DNA of 64,000 bases. Origin: Nostoc desertorum CM1-VF14. Its GTDB lineage: Bacteria > Cyanobacteriota > Cyanobacteriia > Cyanobacteriales > Nostocaceae. The position numbers and the translations under genes are program-made. The stretch covers positions 124,001 to 188,000 of the forward strand of contig JAHHHR010000001.1 in assembly GCA_019359245.1 (NCBI GenBank), written 5' to 3'. Shown here one piece after another: positions 1 through 8,082 of this stretch. The stretch's first letter is position 1. Every line of letters begins with the position of its first letter. The notes beneath the pieces were generated by a model that was given only the letters and a program-made list of their open reading frames with translations, had not been told where the DNA came from and did not search any database.

Positions 1-311
1 TTCCTAACTGTCAAAATATCATTTTGCTAAAAAGCAAAAAAAGATAAATTAGACTGATCAGTAAACGCTTTTATTGATATATAACAGTCCTAAATCATTC
101 ATGAACATCTCTATTTCTGCTCTCTCCGTGTTCTCTGCGTCTCTGCGGTACCCTGCGGGAAGCCGCTACGCGTCTACGATTAAAAAATATTTTTTCCTAA
201 AGAGAAAAATAGAAAATTTAATAAATGATTTAGGACTGCGATCGCATCTGCTGCTCTTTAGGTCTTATCCTAAAAAAGTATCACTTAAAACCTCCAAAAG
301 AGAATATACCT
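1..311. other. Non-coding window start with a REP-like repeat
   Basis: No convincing gene is seen here. Positions 145-178 hold a GC-rich palindromic repeat (CCCTGCGGGA followed by GCTACGCG) of a type scattered through this window (also near 9083, 55645, 56322, 59775 and 62107). A short open frame from 74 crosses this repeat and the start of the next gene and has no recognisable protein features. Confidence 0.6.
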
Positions 312-1766
312 GTGAAAAAAACTTTGTTTCTCAGCCCTCCTTCCTTCGATGGGTTTGATGGCGGTGCAGGTTCGAGATACCAAGCCAAGCGCGAAATTAC
401 TTCCTTCTGGTATCCTACATGGCTGGCGCAACCCGCAGCCCTCGTGCCTGGTAGCAAGCTTGTAGATGCGCCCCCACACGATCAAACAGTAGAAGATGTG
501 ATCGAAATCGCTCAAGATTACGAGCTAATTATCATGCACACCAGCACACCTTCGCTGCCTAATGATGTAAAGTGTGCCCAAACAATCAAGGCTCAAAACC
601 CGAATGTCAAGATTGGCTTGATTGGAGCGCACGTAGCAGTATTACCAGAGCAGACGCTGGTTGAAAACCCAATTATTGACTTTGTATGTCGTCACGAATT
701 CGACTATACCTGCAAAGAAATAGCAGAAGGTAAAAATTGGGAAGAAATCACAGGTTTAAGCTACCGCGATCGCCAGGGTAATATACATCATAATGAAGAC
801 CGCTCTTTGATTCACGATTGGGATTCGATGCCCAGTGTATTGCCGGTTTATCACCGCGATTTAGATATTACAAAATACTTTATTGGCTACTTACTGCATC
901 CATACATTTCCTTTTATACTGGGCGGGGCTGTCCGGCAAAATGTACCTTCTGCCTTTGGCCGCAAACAATTGGTGGACACTTGTATCGTACAAAAAGCCC
1001 AGAAGCAGTTGGGCGCGAAATGGAAGAAGCCAAAGCGATTTTCGGTGACAAGGTGCGAGAATATATGTTTGATGACGACACCTTTACTATAGATAAACAT
1101 CGAGCGATCGCAATTAGCGAACATATGCAACGACTTAAACTGACATGGAGTTGCAACGCCCGAGCCAATCTGGACTATGACACCCTCAAACAACTACGCA
1201 ATAATGGCTTACGCCTACTATTAGTAGGATTTGAATCTGGCAATCAGCAAATTTTGGATGGGATTAAGAAAGGAATTAAGCTAGAAGTCGCACGGAAGTT
1301 TATGGAAAATTGTCATAAACTTGGCATTACCGTACACGGCACTTTTATCATTGGTTTACCCGACGAAACCCAAAAAACAATTGAAGAAACGGTGCGCTTT
1401 GCTTGCGATATTAGTCCTCATACAATTCAGGTTTCCATTGCAGCCCCGTATCCCGGAACAGAACTTTATCGCCAAGCACAGGAAAATAATTGGTTTAGCA
1501 ACAATTCCTTAGTTGCCAATTCAGGAATTCAAATGTCCACATTGCAATATCCAAATCTCTCCAGTGCTGAGATTGAAGATGCAGTTGAGAGGATGTATCG
1601 TAAGTTCTACTTCCGTCCTAGAGCGATTATTCCAATTGTCAGTGAAATGCTCAGTGATCCTCAAATGTTAGTGCGCCGCCTGCGTGAAGGGCGGGAATTT
1701 TTCTCTTACTTGAAAGAGCGTCGTACCCAAGCAACTGCTAAACCAGAATCAGTAGTTGTTGGTTAG
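312..1766 (+). CDS. hpnJ: HpnJ-type B12-binding radical SAM enzyme
   Basis: A 484-residue radical SAM protein. The N-terminus (SFDGFDGGAGSRYQAKREI, then SFWYPTWLAQPAALVPG) matches what I know of the hopanoid-associated HpnJ family. An N-terminal Rossmann-like B12-binding region covers about residues 1-150. The SAM cluster motif CxxxCxxC is C207, C211 and C214, in the context YTGRGCPAKCTFCLWPQ. HpnJ is reported to contract the glucosamine on bacteriohopanetetrol to a cyclitol ether headgroup. The start is GTG at 312, with a weak AGAG upstream. Downstream genes on the same strand form a phosphonate pathway, so this member may act on a lipid headgroup of that pathway rather than on a classical hopanoid; that is inference. 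No squalene-hopene cyclase or other hpn gene lies in the window. Confidence 0.85.
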   Translation: MKKTLFLSPPSFDGFDGGAGSRYQAKREITSFWYPTWLAQPAALVPGSKLVDAPPHDQTVEDVIEIAQDYELIIMHTSTPSLPNDVKCAQTIKAQNPNVKIGLIGAHVAVLPEQTLVENPIIDFVCRHEFDYTCKEIAEGKNWEEITGLSYRDRQGNIHHNEDRSLIHDWDSMPSVLPVYHRDLDITKYFIGYLLHPYISFYTGRGCPAKCTFCLWPQTIGGHLYRTKSPEAVGREMEEAKAIFGDKVREYMFDDDTFTIDKHRAIAISEHMQRLKLTWSCNARANLDYDTLKQLRNNGLRLLLVGFESGNQQILDGIKKGIKLEVARKFMENCHKLGITVHGTFIIGLPDETQKTIEETVRFACDISPHTIQVSIAAPYPGTELYRQAQENNWFSNNSLVANSGIQMSTLQYPNLSSAEIEDAVERMYRKFYFRPRAIIPIVSEMLSDPQMLVRRLREGREFFSYLKERRTQATAKPESVVVG

Positions 1767-1887
1767 TTGTTGATTATTTTTATGGAGGAATTGACCATAA
1801 TCCAGCCAAATAAGTTATGAAATCAATTATTAATTAAGTGATTACTGGTATACATATTCAAATACCACATCAAATTCAAGTTTATCT

Positions 1888-2493
1888 ATGACCATCAAGC
1901 CTTGGGATGCTCAACTTGCTTATTGGCTAGTTCGACCTCTAAAAGACAGTTGGATAAACCCCAATCATCTCACCACAGTGAGACTTGTGACAGGGTTGGC
2001 CGCTGCGGTAGCACTCGCAGTTGGCGATGCCATTTGGGCAAATATTGGAGCAGTGATATTTGCTTTATCCAACTTTCTAGATCATACAGACGGTGAATTA
2101 GCTCGTTTGAGTGGTAAAAGCAGCAAATGGGGACATCAGTATGACCTTGCTAGTGACGCCATCATCCACGTCCTTTTGTTTGTGTGTATTGGATATGGTC
2201 TTAGGGAGGGAAAATTTGGTTGGTGGGCGTTGCTTATGGGAATAGTATCTGGTGTGTCTGTTGCTTGCATTTTTCATTTGCGAAACCAAATGGAACAGCG
2301 TTTGGGTAAAGATGCCAGCCGTCAACCAAATTTCGCCGGGTTTGACATTGAAGACGTGCTGTATTTGTTTCCTATAGTTACCTTACTGGATGGACTAGAG
2401 CCGTTACTAATAGCAGCTACAATTGGGGCACCCACTTTTGCTGTATGGGTAATTTGGCAATTTCTGACACTCGCGCAGCCTGAATCAAACTAG
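1888..2493 (+). CDS. CDP-alcohol phosphatidyltransferase family protein
   Basis: A 201-residue integral membrane enzyme with the complete family signature DG-x2-AR-x8-G-x3-D-x3-D at residues 68-90 (D68, G69, A72, R73, G82, D86, D90), which binds Mg2+ and the CDP-linked donor. About five or six hydrophobic segments follow the usual plan. The family moves a phospho group from a CDP-alcohol onto an alcohol acceptor. Beside AEP biosynthesis genes the likely donor is CMP-AEP and the likely acceptor a diacylglycerol or hopanoid-type alcohol, giving a phosphonolipid; this is inferred from context. The TAG stop at 2491-2493 lies inside the 97-bp repeat at 2490-2586, so the native C-terminus may have been altered by the insertion. 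Confidence 0.88.
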   Translation: MTIKPWDAQLAYWLVRPLKDSWINPNHLTTVRLVTGLAAAVALAVGDAIWANIGAVIFALSNFLDHTDGELARLSGKSSKWGHQYDLASDAIIHVLLFVCIGYGLREGKFGWWALLMGIVSGVSVACIFHLRNQMEQRLGKDASRQPNFAGFDIEDVLYLFPIVTLLDGLEPLLIAATIGAPTFAVWVIWQFLTLAQPESN

Positions 2494-2586
2494 TACCGCA
2501 AGGCGGAAGTCAAAAGTCAAAAGTATTATGGAATAAGCTGTTTAGGACTTTTCAATGGCCTGCTTATTTCCGTCGTCCTGTACTAG
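2490..2586 (+). repeat. 97-bp MITE-like element, copy 1
   Basis: Begins CTAGTACCGCAAGGCGGAAG and ends CCTGTACTAG, so CTAGTAC is inverted at the ends. A full-length copy of the same 97 bp sits in reverse orientation at 59477-59573, and a degenerate partial copy near 28897-28950. There is no coding capacity. It supplies the stop codon of the upstream phosphatidyltransferase gene. Confidence 0.75.
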
Positions 2587-2650
2587 TATAAGCAGGTAGG
2601 GGAAACAGAAATGCGATCGCTCTCCCTAAATCCTAGTACCTAATCTTATT

Positions 2651-2881
2651 CAATGGTGGGATGGTAAAGTTTACCACAGGGTTACTCATTTGGCTAAAAA
2701 TGAACAGCGTATTGTCTTAACTTTCGAGTACGTCACCGACACCCGCGTGGGTATGCTAAAACGTTTTGTCTCGAATATGAAAGATGCGATCGCCTATTTT
2801 GGCTTTCGCCAAGTGTTTCGCTCTTATTCTAAATGGGTAAAAATCGGCTGTTCAGATAGCCTCGCTGGTAATTTGGTGTAG
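2651..2881 (+). pseudogene. 3' remnant of a possible 2OG-Fe(II) oxygenase-like gene
   Basis: The frame reads QWWDGKVYHRVTHLAKNEQR and continues IVLTFEYVTDTRVGMLKRFV to a stop at 2881. The H-R-V-T...N-E-Q-R-I-V-L pattern resembles the C-terminal half of 2-oxoglutarate/Fe(II) oxygenases, where the last iron-binding His precedes the 2OG-binding Arg. The first half of such a protein is missing; upstream is the 97-bp repeat and non-coding DNA. It is probably a deletion relic. The family call is tentative and rests only on this motif. Confidence 0.4.
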
Positions 2882-3010
2882 CCACTTAGTATAATTTTCC
2901 TATGTTAAGAATTGATTAACAAATATTGTCTTGACCAAAAAACAGTCATTATAAAATACTGGGAAAATTTCTAGATTTCCTAGAGTTTTAGGTTTGTTGG
3001 TGACTTGACA
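2882..3010 (+). other. Intergenic leader before the nucleotidyltransferase
   Basis: About 130 bases of AT-rich DNA lie between the oxygenase remnant and the nucleotidyltransferase. No clear promoter boxes were identified. Since the remnant breaks the gene order, a promoter for the downstream phosphonate genes may lie here. Confidence 0.3.
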
Positions 3011-3766
3011 ATGAAGGCAATTATATTAGCTGCTGGCGTTGGAAGACGCTTAGGTAAAGATGGGCAAACTCAACCCAAATGCTTGCTAAAATTTCACGGA
3101 AAATCTTTATTAGAGCGCCATTTGAACTATCTGTGTCATTACCAAATTGATGAAGTGGTAATTGCTGCGGGTTATCAAGCACAAAGAATTCAGGAGGAAA
3201 TCAAAGCGCTAGGAGCGGAAAATTGGGTCAGTACAGTTTATAATCCTGACTATACCAAAGGTAGTGTCATTAGCCTTTGGACTTTACGTCAACAGCTAGT
3301 TGGTGACGATGACATATTATTAATGGATGCAGATGTCTTGTACGATCGCCGCATCATCGAACGACTGGTAAAGACGAATATCCCCAACAGCTTCTTGCTG
3401 GATCGTGATTTTGAACCTGGGGATGAACCCGTGAAGCTTTGTGTTAGAGATAATTATTTAGTAGAGTTTCGCAAACAGGTAGCTCTTGATTTAGTTTATG
3501 ATTTTGCAGGTGAATCAGTAGGATTTTTTCGTTTTGGAAGTGCTGTTGCTCAACGTCTTGCTACTCGCACAGAACAATATGTTGCTGATGGGCTGGATAA
3601 TGAACCTTATGAAGAAGTAATTCGGGATCTGCTGTTAGAGACTCCCGAAACATTTGGATATGAAGACATCACTGGTTTACCTTGGATCGAAATTGATTTT
3701 CCCCAGGATATTCAACGCGCCCAAAACGATATTTTGCCTCAGATAGAGGTCGCAGAAAATCTCTAA
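3011..3766 (+). CDS. Sugar-nucleotide-type nucleotidyltransferase, probable AEP cytidylyltransferase
   Basis: A 251-residue protein with a full NTP-transferase fold signature. It opens MKAIILAAGVGRRLGKDGQ, with the glycine-rich nucleotide loop, then PKCLL and the metal-binding stretch LLMDADVLY. The ATG at 3011 is preferred over the TTG at 3005. Relatives activate small phospho-alcohols or phosphonates with CTP, as in phosphocholine cytidylyltransferase (LicC) and the AEP cytidylyltransferase PntC. It lies 43 bp before PEP mutase, and a CDP-alcohol phosphatidyltransferase is nearby, so CTP + AEP -> CMP-AEP is the best prediction. Whether this gene or the domain fused to PEP mutase does this step cannot be decided from sequence. 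Confidence 0.82.
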   Translation: MKAIILAAGVGRRLGKDGQTQPKCLLKFHGKSLLERHLNYLCHYQIDEVVIAAGYQAQRIQEEIKALGAENWVSTVYNPDYTKGSVISLWTLRQQLVGDDDILLMDADVLYDRRIIERLVKTNIPNSFLLDRDFEPGDEPVKLCVRDNYLVEFRKQVALDLVYDFAGESVGFFRFGSAVAQRLATRTEQYVADGLDNEPYEEVIRDLLLETPETFGYEDITGLPWIEIDFPQDIQRAQNDILPQIEVAENL

Positions 3767-3809
3767 AAATATCTTCAATTATTATATAGGTTAAGAAAAT
3801 TCAGAATAG

Positions 3810-5465
3810 ATGCATCAAATATTTACACCCATTAATACCGCTACAAAATTAAATAAGTGTGCCCAATTGCGGCTATTATTAGAATCACCTCAGCTCGACT
3901 TTATTATGGAAGCTCACAATGGGATTAGCGCCCGCATTGTGGAAGAGGCTGGATTTAAAGGAATTTGGGCCAGTGGATTAGCACTTTCGGCTCAATACGG
4001 TGTTAGAGATAATAATGAAGCCAGTTGGACTCAAGTTGTAGAAATGCTGGAGTTCATGTCTGATGTTACCAGCATCCCTATTTTGTTAGATGGTGATACT
4101 GGTTATGGCAACTTTAATAATATGCGTCGTCTGGTTAAGAAGTTAGAACAGCGAGATATTGCTGGAGTTTGTATTGAAGATAAGCTTTTTCCTAAAACCA
4201 ACAGTTTCATTAATGGTAGTCGCCAAGCTTTAGCTGATATTGATGAATTCTGCGGCAAAATTAAGGCAGGCAAAGATAGTCAGACAGACCCAAATTTTTG
4301 CATTGTCGCTCGACTCGAAGCTTTGATTGCCGGTTGGGATCTTTCGGAGGCAATGCGCCGAGCTGAAGCTTACCATGCAGCTGGAGCAAACGCCATCCTG
4401 ATTCACAGTAAATCATCGCGTCCTGACCAGGTGCTAGCCTTTGCTAAAGAATGGGGTGGGCGTTCCCCGTTAGTTATTATACCGACTAAATATTACAGCA
4501 CGCCTACTGGTGTTTTTCGCAAAGCTGAAGTTAATTTGGTCATCTGGGCAAACCACATGATTCGAGCTGCTGTTGCTAGTATGCAAGCGATCGCCCGCGA
4601 AGTGAAAGCCAGCGAAACTTTAATCAACATCGAAGATGAGGTTGCTCCAGTAAAGGAAATTTTCCGGCTACAAGGCGCAGATGAACTCATAGAAGCTGAA
4701 AAACGCTATTTTAACAACGGGCGACAAAATACCCAAGCGATCGTTCTGGCTGCTAGCAGAGGCCAAGAATTAGCAGGCTTGACGCAAGATAAACCGAAAG
4801 TGATGTTACCCCTTGGAGGTAAACCTCTACTCAGGTTGTTGGTGGACAAATTTAAGAAACTTGCCATCAACGATATCACCGTTGTCGCAGGTTACAAGGC
4901 AGAAACTATTAATGTTCCGGGCACTAAAGTCATCTGTAACCCAGATTATGAAACAACGGGAGAATTAGCATCCTTAGCCTGCGCTCAAACCAGCTTTGGC
5001 GATGAGATGCTGGTGCTTTATGGCGATTTACTATTTAGAAGCTACATCCTGCACGATTTATTAGAATGTCCCGGAGAAATTGTTGCTGTAGTTGATTCTG
5101 TGGCGAACAGCAAGTCTGTTAGCGGTTCGCCTGACTACGCCTATTGCTCAATTCCAGACGATTTATCTCTGTTTGGACAGGATGTCAACCTGTTGGACAT
5201 TTCTAAAACAACACAAACGCAATTAGGGAAATTTAGCGGACGCTGGATTGGGATGCTGCGCCTGCGGAGTCAAGGTAGACAGTGGGTGAGTGAAGCACTG
5301 AATGAATTGCAAAAACGACCAGAATTCAACAGTCTGGGTTTGCCAGAATTATGTAATTATTTAATCGAGCAAGGAAAACCGATCAAGGTGCTTTATATTC
5401 GCGGTAATTGGTTAGATGTTAATTCTTTAGATGATCTTGACCTTGCTTTTCAATTAAAACAATAG
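3810..5465 (+). CDS. pepM: PEP mutase fused to a C-terminal nucleotidyltransferase domain
   Basis: A 551-residue bifunctional protein. Residues 1 to about 300 are phosphoenolpyruvate mutase of the isocitrate-lyase superfamily, with the diagnostic [11 protein letters not shown] at 123-133 and an upstream GDTGYGN metal-binding region. It forms the C-P bond, PEP <-> phosphonopyruvate, the entry step to nearly all natural phosphonates. Residues of about 311-551 are an NTP-transferase domain ([20 protein letters not shown], later LVLYGDLLF). In it the usual LAAGxGxR loop has become LAASRGQEL, so catalysis may be reduced or altered. The mutase equilibrium favours PEP, and the decarboxylase gene just downstream fits the need for an irreversible next step. 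A 21-bp tandem array begins directly after the stop codon. Confidence 0.93.
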   Translation: MHQIFTPINTATKLNKCAQLRLLLESPQLDFIMEAHNGISARIVEEAGFKGIWASGLALSAQYGVRDNNEASWTQVVEMLEFMSDVTSIPILLDGDTGYGNFNNMRRLVKKLEQRDIAGVCIEDKLFPKTNSFINGSRQALADIDEFCGKIKAGKDSQTDPNFCIVARLEALIAGWDLSEAMRRAEAYHAAGANAILIHSKSSRPDQVLAFAKEWGGRSPLVIIPTKYYSTPTGVFRKAEVNLVIWANHMIRAAVASMQAIAREVKASETLINIEDEVAPVKEIFRLQGADELIEAEKRYFNNGRQNTQAIVLAASRGQELAGLTQDKPKVMLPLGGKPLLRLLVDKFKKLAINDITVVAGYKAETINVPGTKVICNPDYETTGELASLACAQTSFGDEMLVLYGDLLFRSYILHDLLECPGEIVAVVDSVANSKSVSGSPDYAYCSIPDDLSLFGQDVNLLDISKTTQTQLGKFSGRWIGMLRLRSQGRQWVSEALNELQKRPEFNSLGLPELCNYLIEQGKPIKVLYIRGNWLDVNSLDDLDLAFQLKQ

Positions 5466-5467
5466 AA

Positions 5468-5716
5468 AGTGCTCTGAGGTTCATCGACAAAGCTTTGAGG
5501 TTCATCGGCGAAGCTTTGAGGTTCATCAACGAAGCTTTGAGGTTCATCAACGAAGCTTTGAGGTTCATCAACGAAGCTTTGAGGTTCATCAACGAAGCTT
5601 TGAGGTTCATCAACGAGGCTCTGAGGTTGATCAACAAAGCTTTGAGGTTGATCAACGAAGCTTTGAGGTTCATCAACGAAGCTCTGAGGTTCATCAACGA
5701 AGCTCTGAGGTTAAAG
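5468..5716. repeat. 21-bp tandem repeat array, about 12 copies
   Basis: Contiguous units built around GCTTTGAGGTTCATCAACG, 21 bp each. About eleven are full and one partial, with variation mostly at the edges (GCTCTGAGG, GGTTGATC, ATCGAC, ATCGGC). As 21 is a multiple of 3 and the units hold few stop triplets, frames stay open on both strands, encoding heptapeptide repeats such as EALRFIN on the plus strand. There are no spacers, so this is not CRISPR. It fills the gap between PEP mutase and the decarboxylase gene. Confidence 0.92.
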
Positions 5717-5828
5717 TTTTGAGTTCTGAAGCTCAAGTTTCACGTTTTGAAGTCGAAGTGATAATCTTTCCTCCCCACTCCCCATCTCAATTGTCTAAAT
5801 ACCTGAAAATTGCTGTAAATTTTTAATT

Positions 5829-6989
5829 ATGATTCAGGCAGAAGAATTTGTAGAAGCTGCGCGTAATATTGGCTTTGGGTGGTACACTGGCGTACCCTGT
5901 TCTTTTCTCACACCTTTTATTAACTACGTCATCAATGACGTTCAACTTAAATATATCTCCGCAGCCAATGAGGGAGATGCTGTAGCGATCGCAGCTGGAG
6001 CAGCAATTGCTAGAAAACCAGCTGTAGTGATGATGCAAAACTCTGGTTTAGGGAATGCAATTAACCCGTTAACGTCGCTCACTTATATCTTTCGGATTCC
6101 ACTGCTGCTGATTTGTACCTTGCGAGGCGATACCAACTTGCAAGATGAACCACAACATGAATTAATGGGGCAAATCACAGATAAATTTCTGGAAACTATG
6201 ACTGTACCTTGGGAATTTTTCCCCACAGATGCAGCAGAAATAGAACCCGTTTTACAGAGAGCCACAGCTTACATGCAACAGGAGCGCCGTCCTTATGCTC
6301 TAATTATGCGTAAAGGAACAATTGCCCCCCATGCCCTCACTCGTTCTTCTATCCCCAAACGAGAAGATAGCAGTAGCACTCATATTCAACAAAGCTTTTT
6401 TCGAGATCACAAAGAACAACGAGTTTCTCGCAGCGAAGCATTAGCTCGGATTTTAGAACACATTGATACAGAAAATACTGTAATAATTGCCACAACGGGA
6501 TACACGGGACGCGAACTCTTTGCTAGTAAAGACAGCGCCAATCATCTTTATATGGTCGGCTCGATGGGTTGCGCTTCCTCAATGGGATTGGGACTATCTT
6601 TAGCACGTCCAGACCTCAAGGTAGTAGTGATTGATGGCGATGGAGCAGCATTAATGCGAATGGGTAATTTTGCTACCATCGGCACTTATGGCGGTGCTAA
6701 CTTGACCCATATTCTTTTAGATAATGAAGTTCACGATTCCACAGGCGCACAAGCCACTATTTCGGCGGGTATTTCCTTTGCCAAAATTGCCGAAGCGTGC
6801 GGTTATGGTGTGACATTAGCCGGAGATGATCCCGCTCTTTTAGATGCCTTATTTACCGTAGATGCTAACACCAGACCTAAATTTGCTCATTTAAAAATCC
6901 GTCCCGGAACTTTAGAAAAGCTACCCAGACCCAACCTTACCCCAGAAGCCGTTTTACAACGCTTTATGAAACACATTGGTAATTCGTAA
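5829..6989 (+). CDS. ppd: Phosphonopyruvate decarboxylase
   Basis: A 386-residue thiamine-diphosphate enzyme. The N-terminal pyrimidine-binding half has GVPCSFLTPFINYV and the catalytic-glutamate region AANEGDAVAIAAG. The C-terminal half has the ThDP/Mg motif starting G270-D271-G272 and ending near LLDN (GDGAALMRMGN...). It decarboxylates phosphonopyruvate to phosphonoacetaldehyde, which pulls the unfavourable PEP mutase reaction forward. Length and motifs agree with the family. It lies between pepM and the transaminase on the same strand. Its stop codon sits within a heptameric GTAATTC repeat (6979-6999). Confidence 0.93.
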   Translation: MIQAEEFVEAARNIGFGWYTGVPCSFLTPFINYVINDVQLKYISAANEGDAVAIAAGAAIARKPAVVMMQNSGLGNAINPLTSLTYIFRIPLLLICTLRGDTNLQDEPQHELMGQITDKFLETMTVPWEFFPTDAAEIEPVLQRATAYMQQERRPYALIMRKGTIAPHALTRSSIPKREDSSSTHIQQSFFRDHKEQRVSRSEALARILEHIDTENTVIIATTGYTGRELFASKDSANHLYMVGSMGCASSMGLGLSLARPDLKVVVIDGDGAALMRMGNFATIGTYGGANLTHILLDNEVHDSTGAQATISAGISFAKIAEACGYGVTLAGDDPALLDALFTVDANTRPKFAHLKIRPGTLEKLPRPNLTPEAVLQRFMKHIGNS

Positions 6990-6999
6990 TTCGTAATTA
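6979..6999. repeat. Heptameric short tandem repeat (GTAATTC)3
   Basis: Three near-identical heptamers overlap the last codons and the stop of the decarboxylase gene. Such STRR heptamers are typical of heterocystous cyanobacteria. A related run, AATTACG x3, is at 8391-8416. Confidence 0.6.
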
Positions 7000-7008
7000 A
7001 TAAATTCA

Positions 7009-8082
7009 ATGATTTTACTAAATCCCGGCCCCGTCAATTTGAGCGATCGCGTCAGAAATGCTTTGTTGCGTCCCGATTTGTGTCACCGTGAAGTAGAATT
7101 TTCCCAACTTCAAACCAGAATCCGCGAACAGCTACTTCAAGTTTATGGTCTTGCAAGCGGCTGGGCAGCAGTTCTTCTCACCGGTTCTGGAACCGCCGCG
7201 ATGGAAGCTATGATCAGCAGTTTAGTACCCACAGGCGGTAAATTACTAGTAATTGAAAACGGTGTATATGGCGAACGACTATCTAAAATCGCCAAAATCC
7301 ACGGCATTAATTACATCACACTTTCCCATCCTTGGGATGCCGAAATCGATATCAACGCTTTAGTCAAACTCCTGGATGAAAACGCCGACATCACCCACCT
7401 TGCTGTCGTCCATCACGAAACTACTACCGGTCGGCTAAATAATTTAGCGGAACTTGCGCCAATATGCCAAGAACGCCGCATCAAACTATTAGTAGATGCA
7501 GTCAGCAGCTTTGGTGCTGAAGAACTAAATTTTACAGATTGGGGAATTACCGCTTGCGCTGCGACAGCGAATAAATGTCTGCATGGTGTTCCCGGAGTGT
7601 CCTTTGTCATCCTGCGACGGGATGCACTGCCGTCAGTAGATACAATCCCCCGCACCTTATATTTAGATTTAGCAACCTATTGCCAGCAGCAAGACCGAGG
7701 CAGCACACCTTTTACCCAATCAATACAGACATTTTATGCTTTAACAGAAGCTTTGCAAGAAATGTCAGAAACCGGGGGTTGGCGTGCTAGACACAGCCAT
7801 TATAACCAGCTTGCCAGCTTAGTCAGAGACGGTTTAGCTTCAATCGGAATTAAACCTTTACTTCCTTTAGGAAGCTCATCTGTGGTTTTGAATGCCTACT
7901 ATTTGCCAAATAATTTCAGCTATGAGGAGTTTCACGACCAACTGAAAGCACAAGATTATGTCATTTATTCTGGACAGGGTAATTTAGCTCAATCTATTTT
8001 CCGAGTATCGACAATGGGAGCTATTACCCACGCTGACATGGAACGCTTTGTTGGTGTTGTTAAACAAATAATTCGTAATTAG
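7009..8082 (+). CDS. phnW: 2-aminoethylphosphonate:pyruvate transaminase family
   Basis: A 357-residue fold-type I PLP aminotransferase, 19 bp after the decarboxylase. The start MILLNPGPVNLSDRVRNALL, the early LCHREVEF and the PLP lysine K189 in TANKCLHGVPGVSFV match the PhnW/AEPT family. In a pathway that has PEP mutase and phosphonopyruvate decarboxylase it should run in the biosynthetic direction, phosphonoacetaldehyde + amino donor -> 2-AEP. Catabolic PhnW homologues run the reverse reaction, but no phosphonatase (PhnX) gene is present here. The 3' end reads ATTCGTAATTAG, again close to heptamer repeats. Confidence 0.9.
   Translation: MILLNPGPVNLSDRVRNALLRPDLCHREVEFSQLQTRIREQLLQVYGLASGWAAVLLTGSGTAAMEAMISSLVPTGGKLLVIENGVYGERLSKIAKIHGINYITLSHPWDAEIDINALVKLLDENADITHLAVVHHETTTGRLNNLAELAPICQERRIKLLVDAVSSFGAEELNFTDWGITACAATANKCLHGVPGVSFVILRRDALPSVDTIPRTLYLDLATYCQQQDRGSTPFTQSIQTFYALTEALQEMSETGGWRARHSHYNQLASLVRDGLASIGIKPLLPLGSSSVVLNAYYLPNNFSYEEFHDQLKAQDYVIYSGQGNLAQSIFRVSTMGAITHADMERFVGVVKQIIRN

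Noticed and set aside
74..358. Short protein at the left edge
   Set aside because: Crosses a REP-like repeat and the hpnJ start; no recognisable features.
5468..5716. CRISPR array
   Set aside because: The 21-bp units are contiguous, with no unique spacers and no cas genes nearby.
5419..5736. Heptad-repeat proteins on both strands
   Set aside because: Open frames are a by-product of the 21-bp period; there are no ribosome binding sites, and one overlaps the PEP mutase end.
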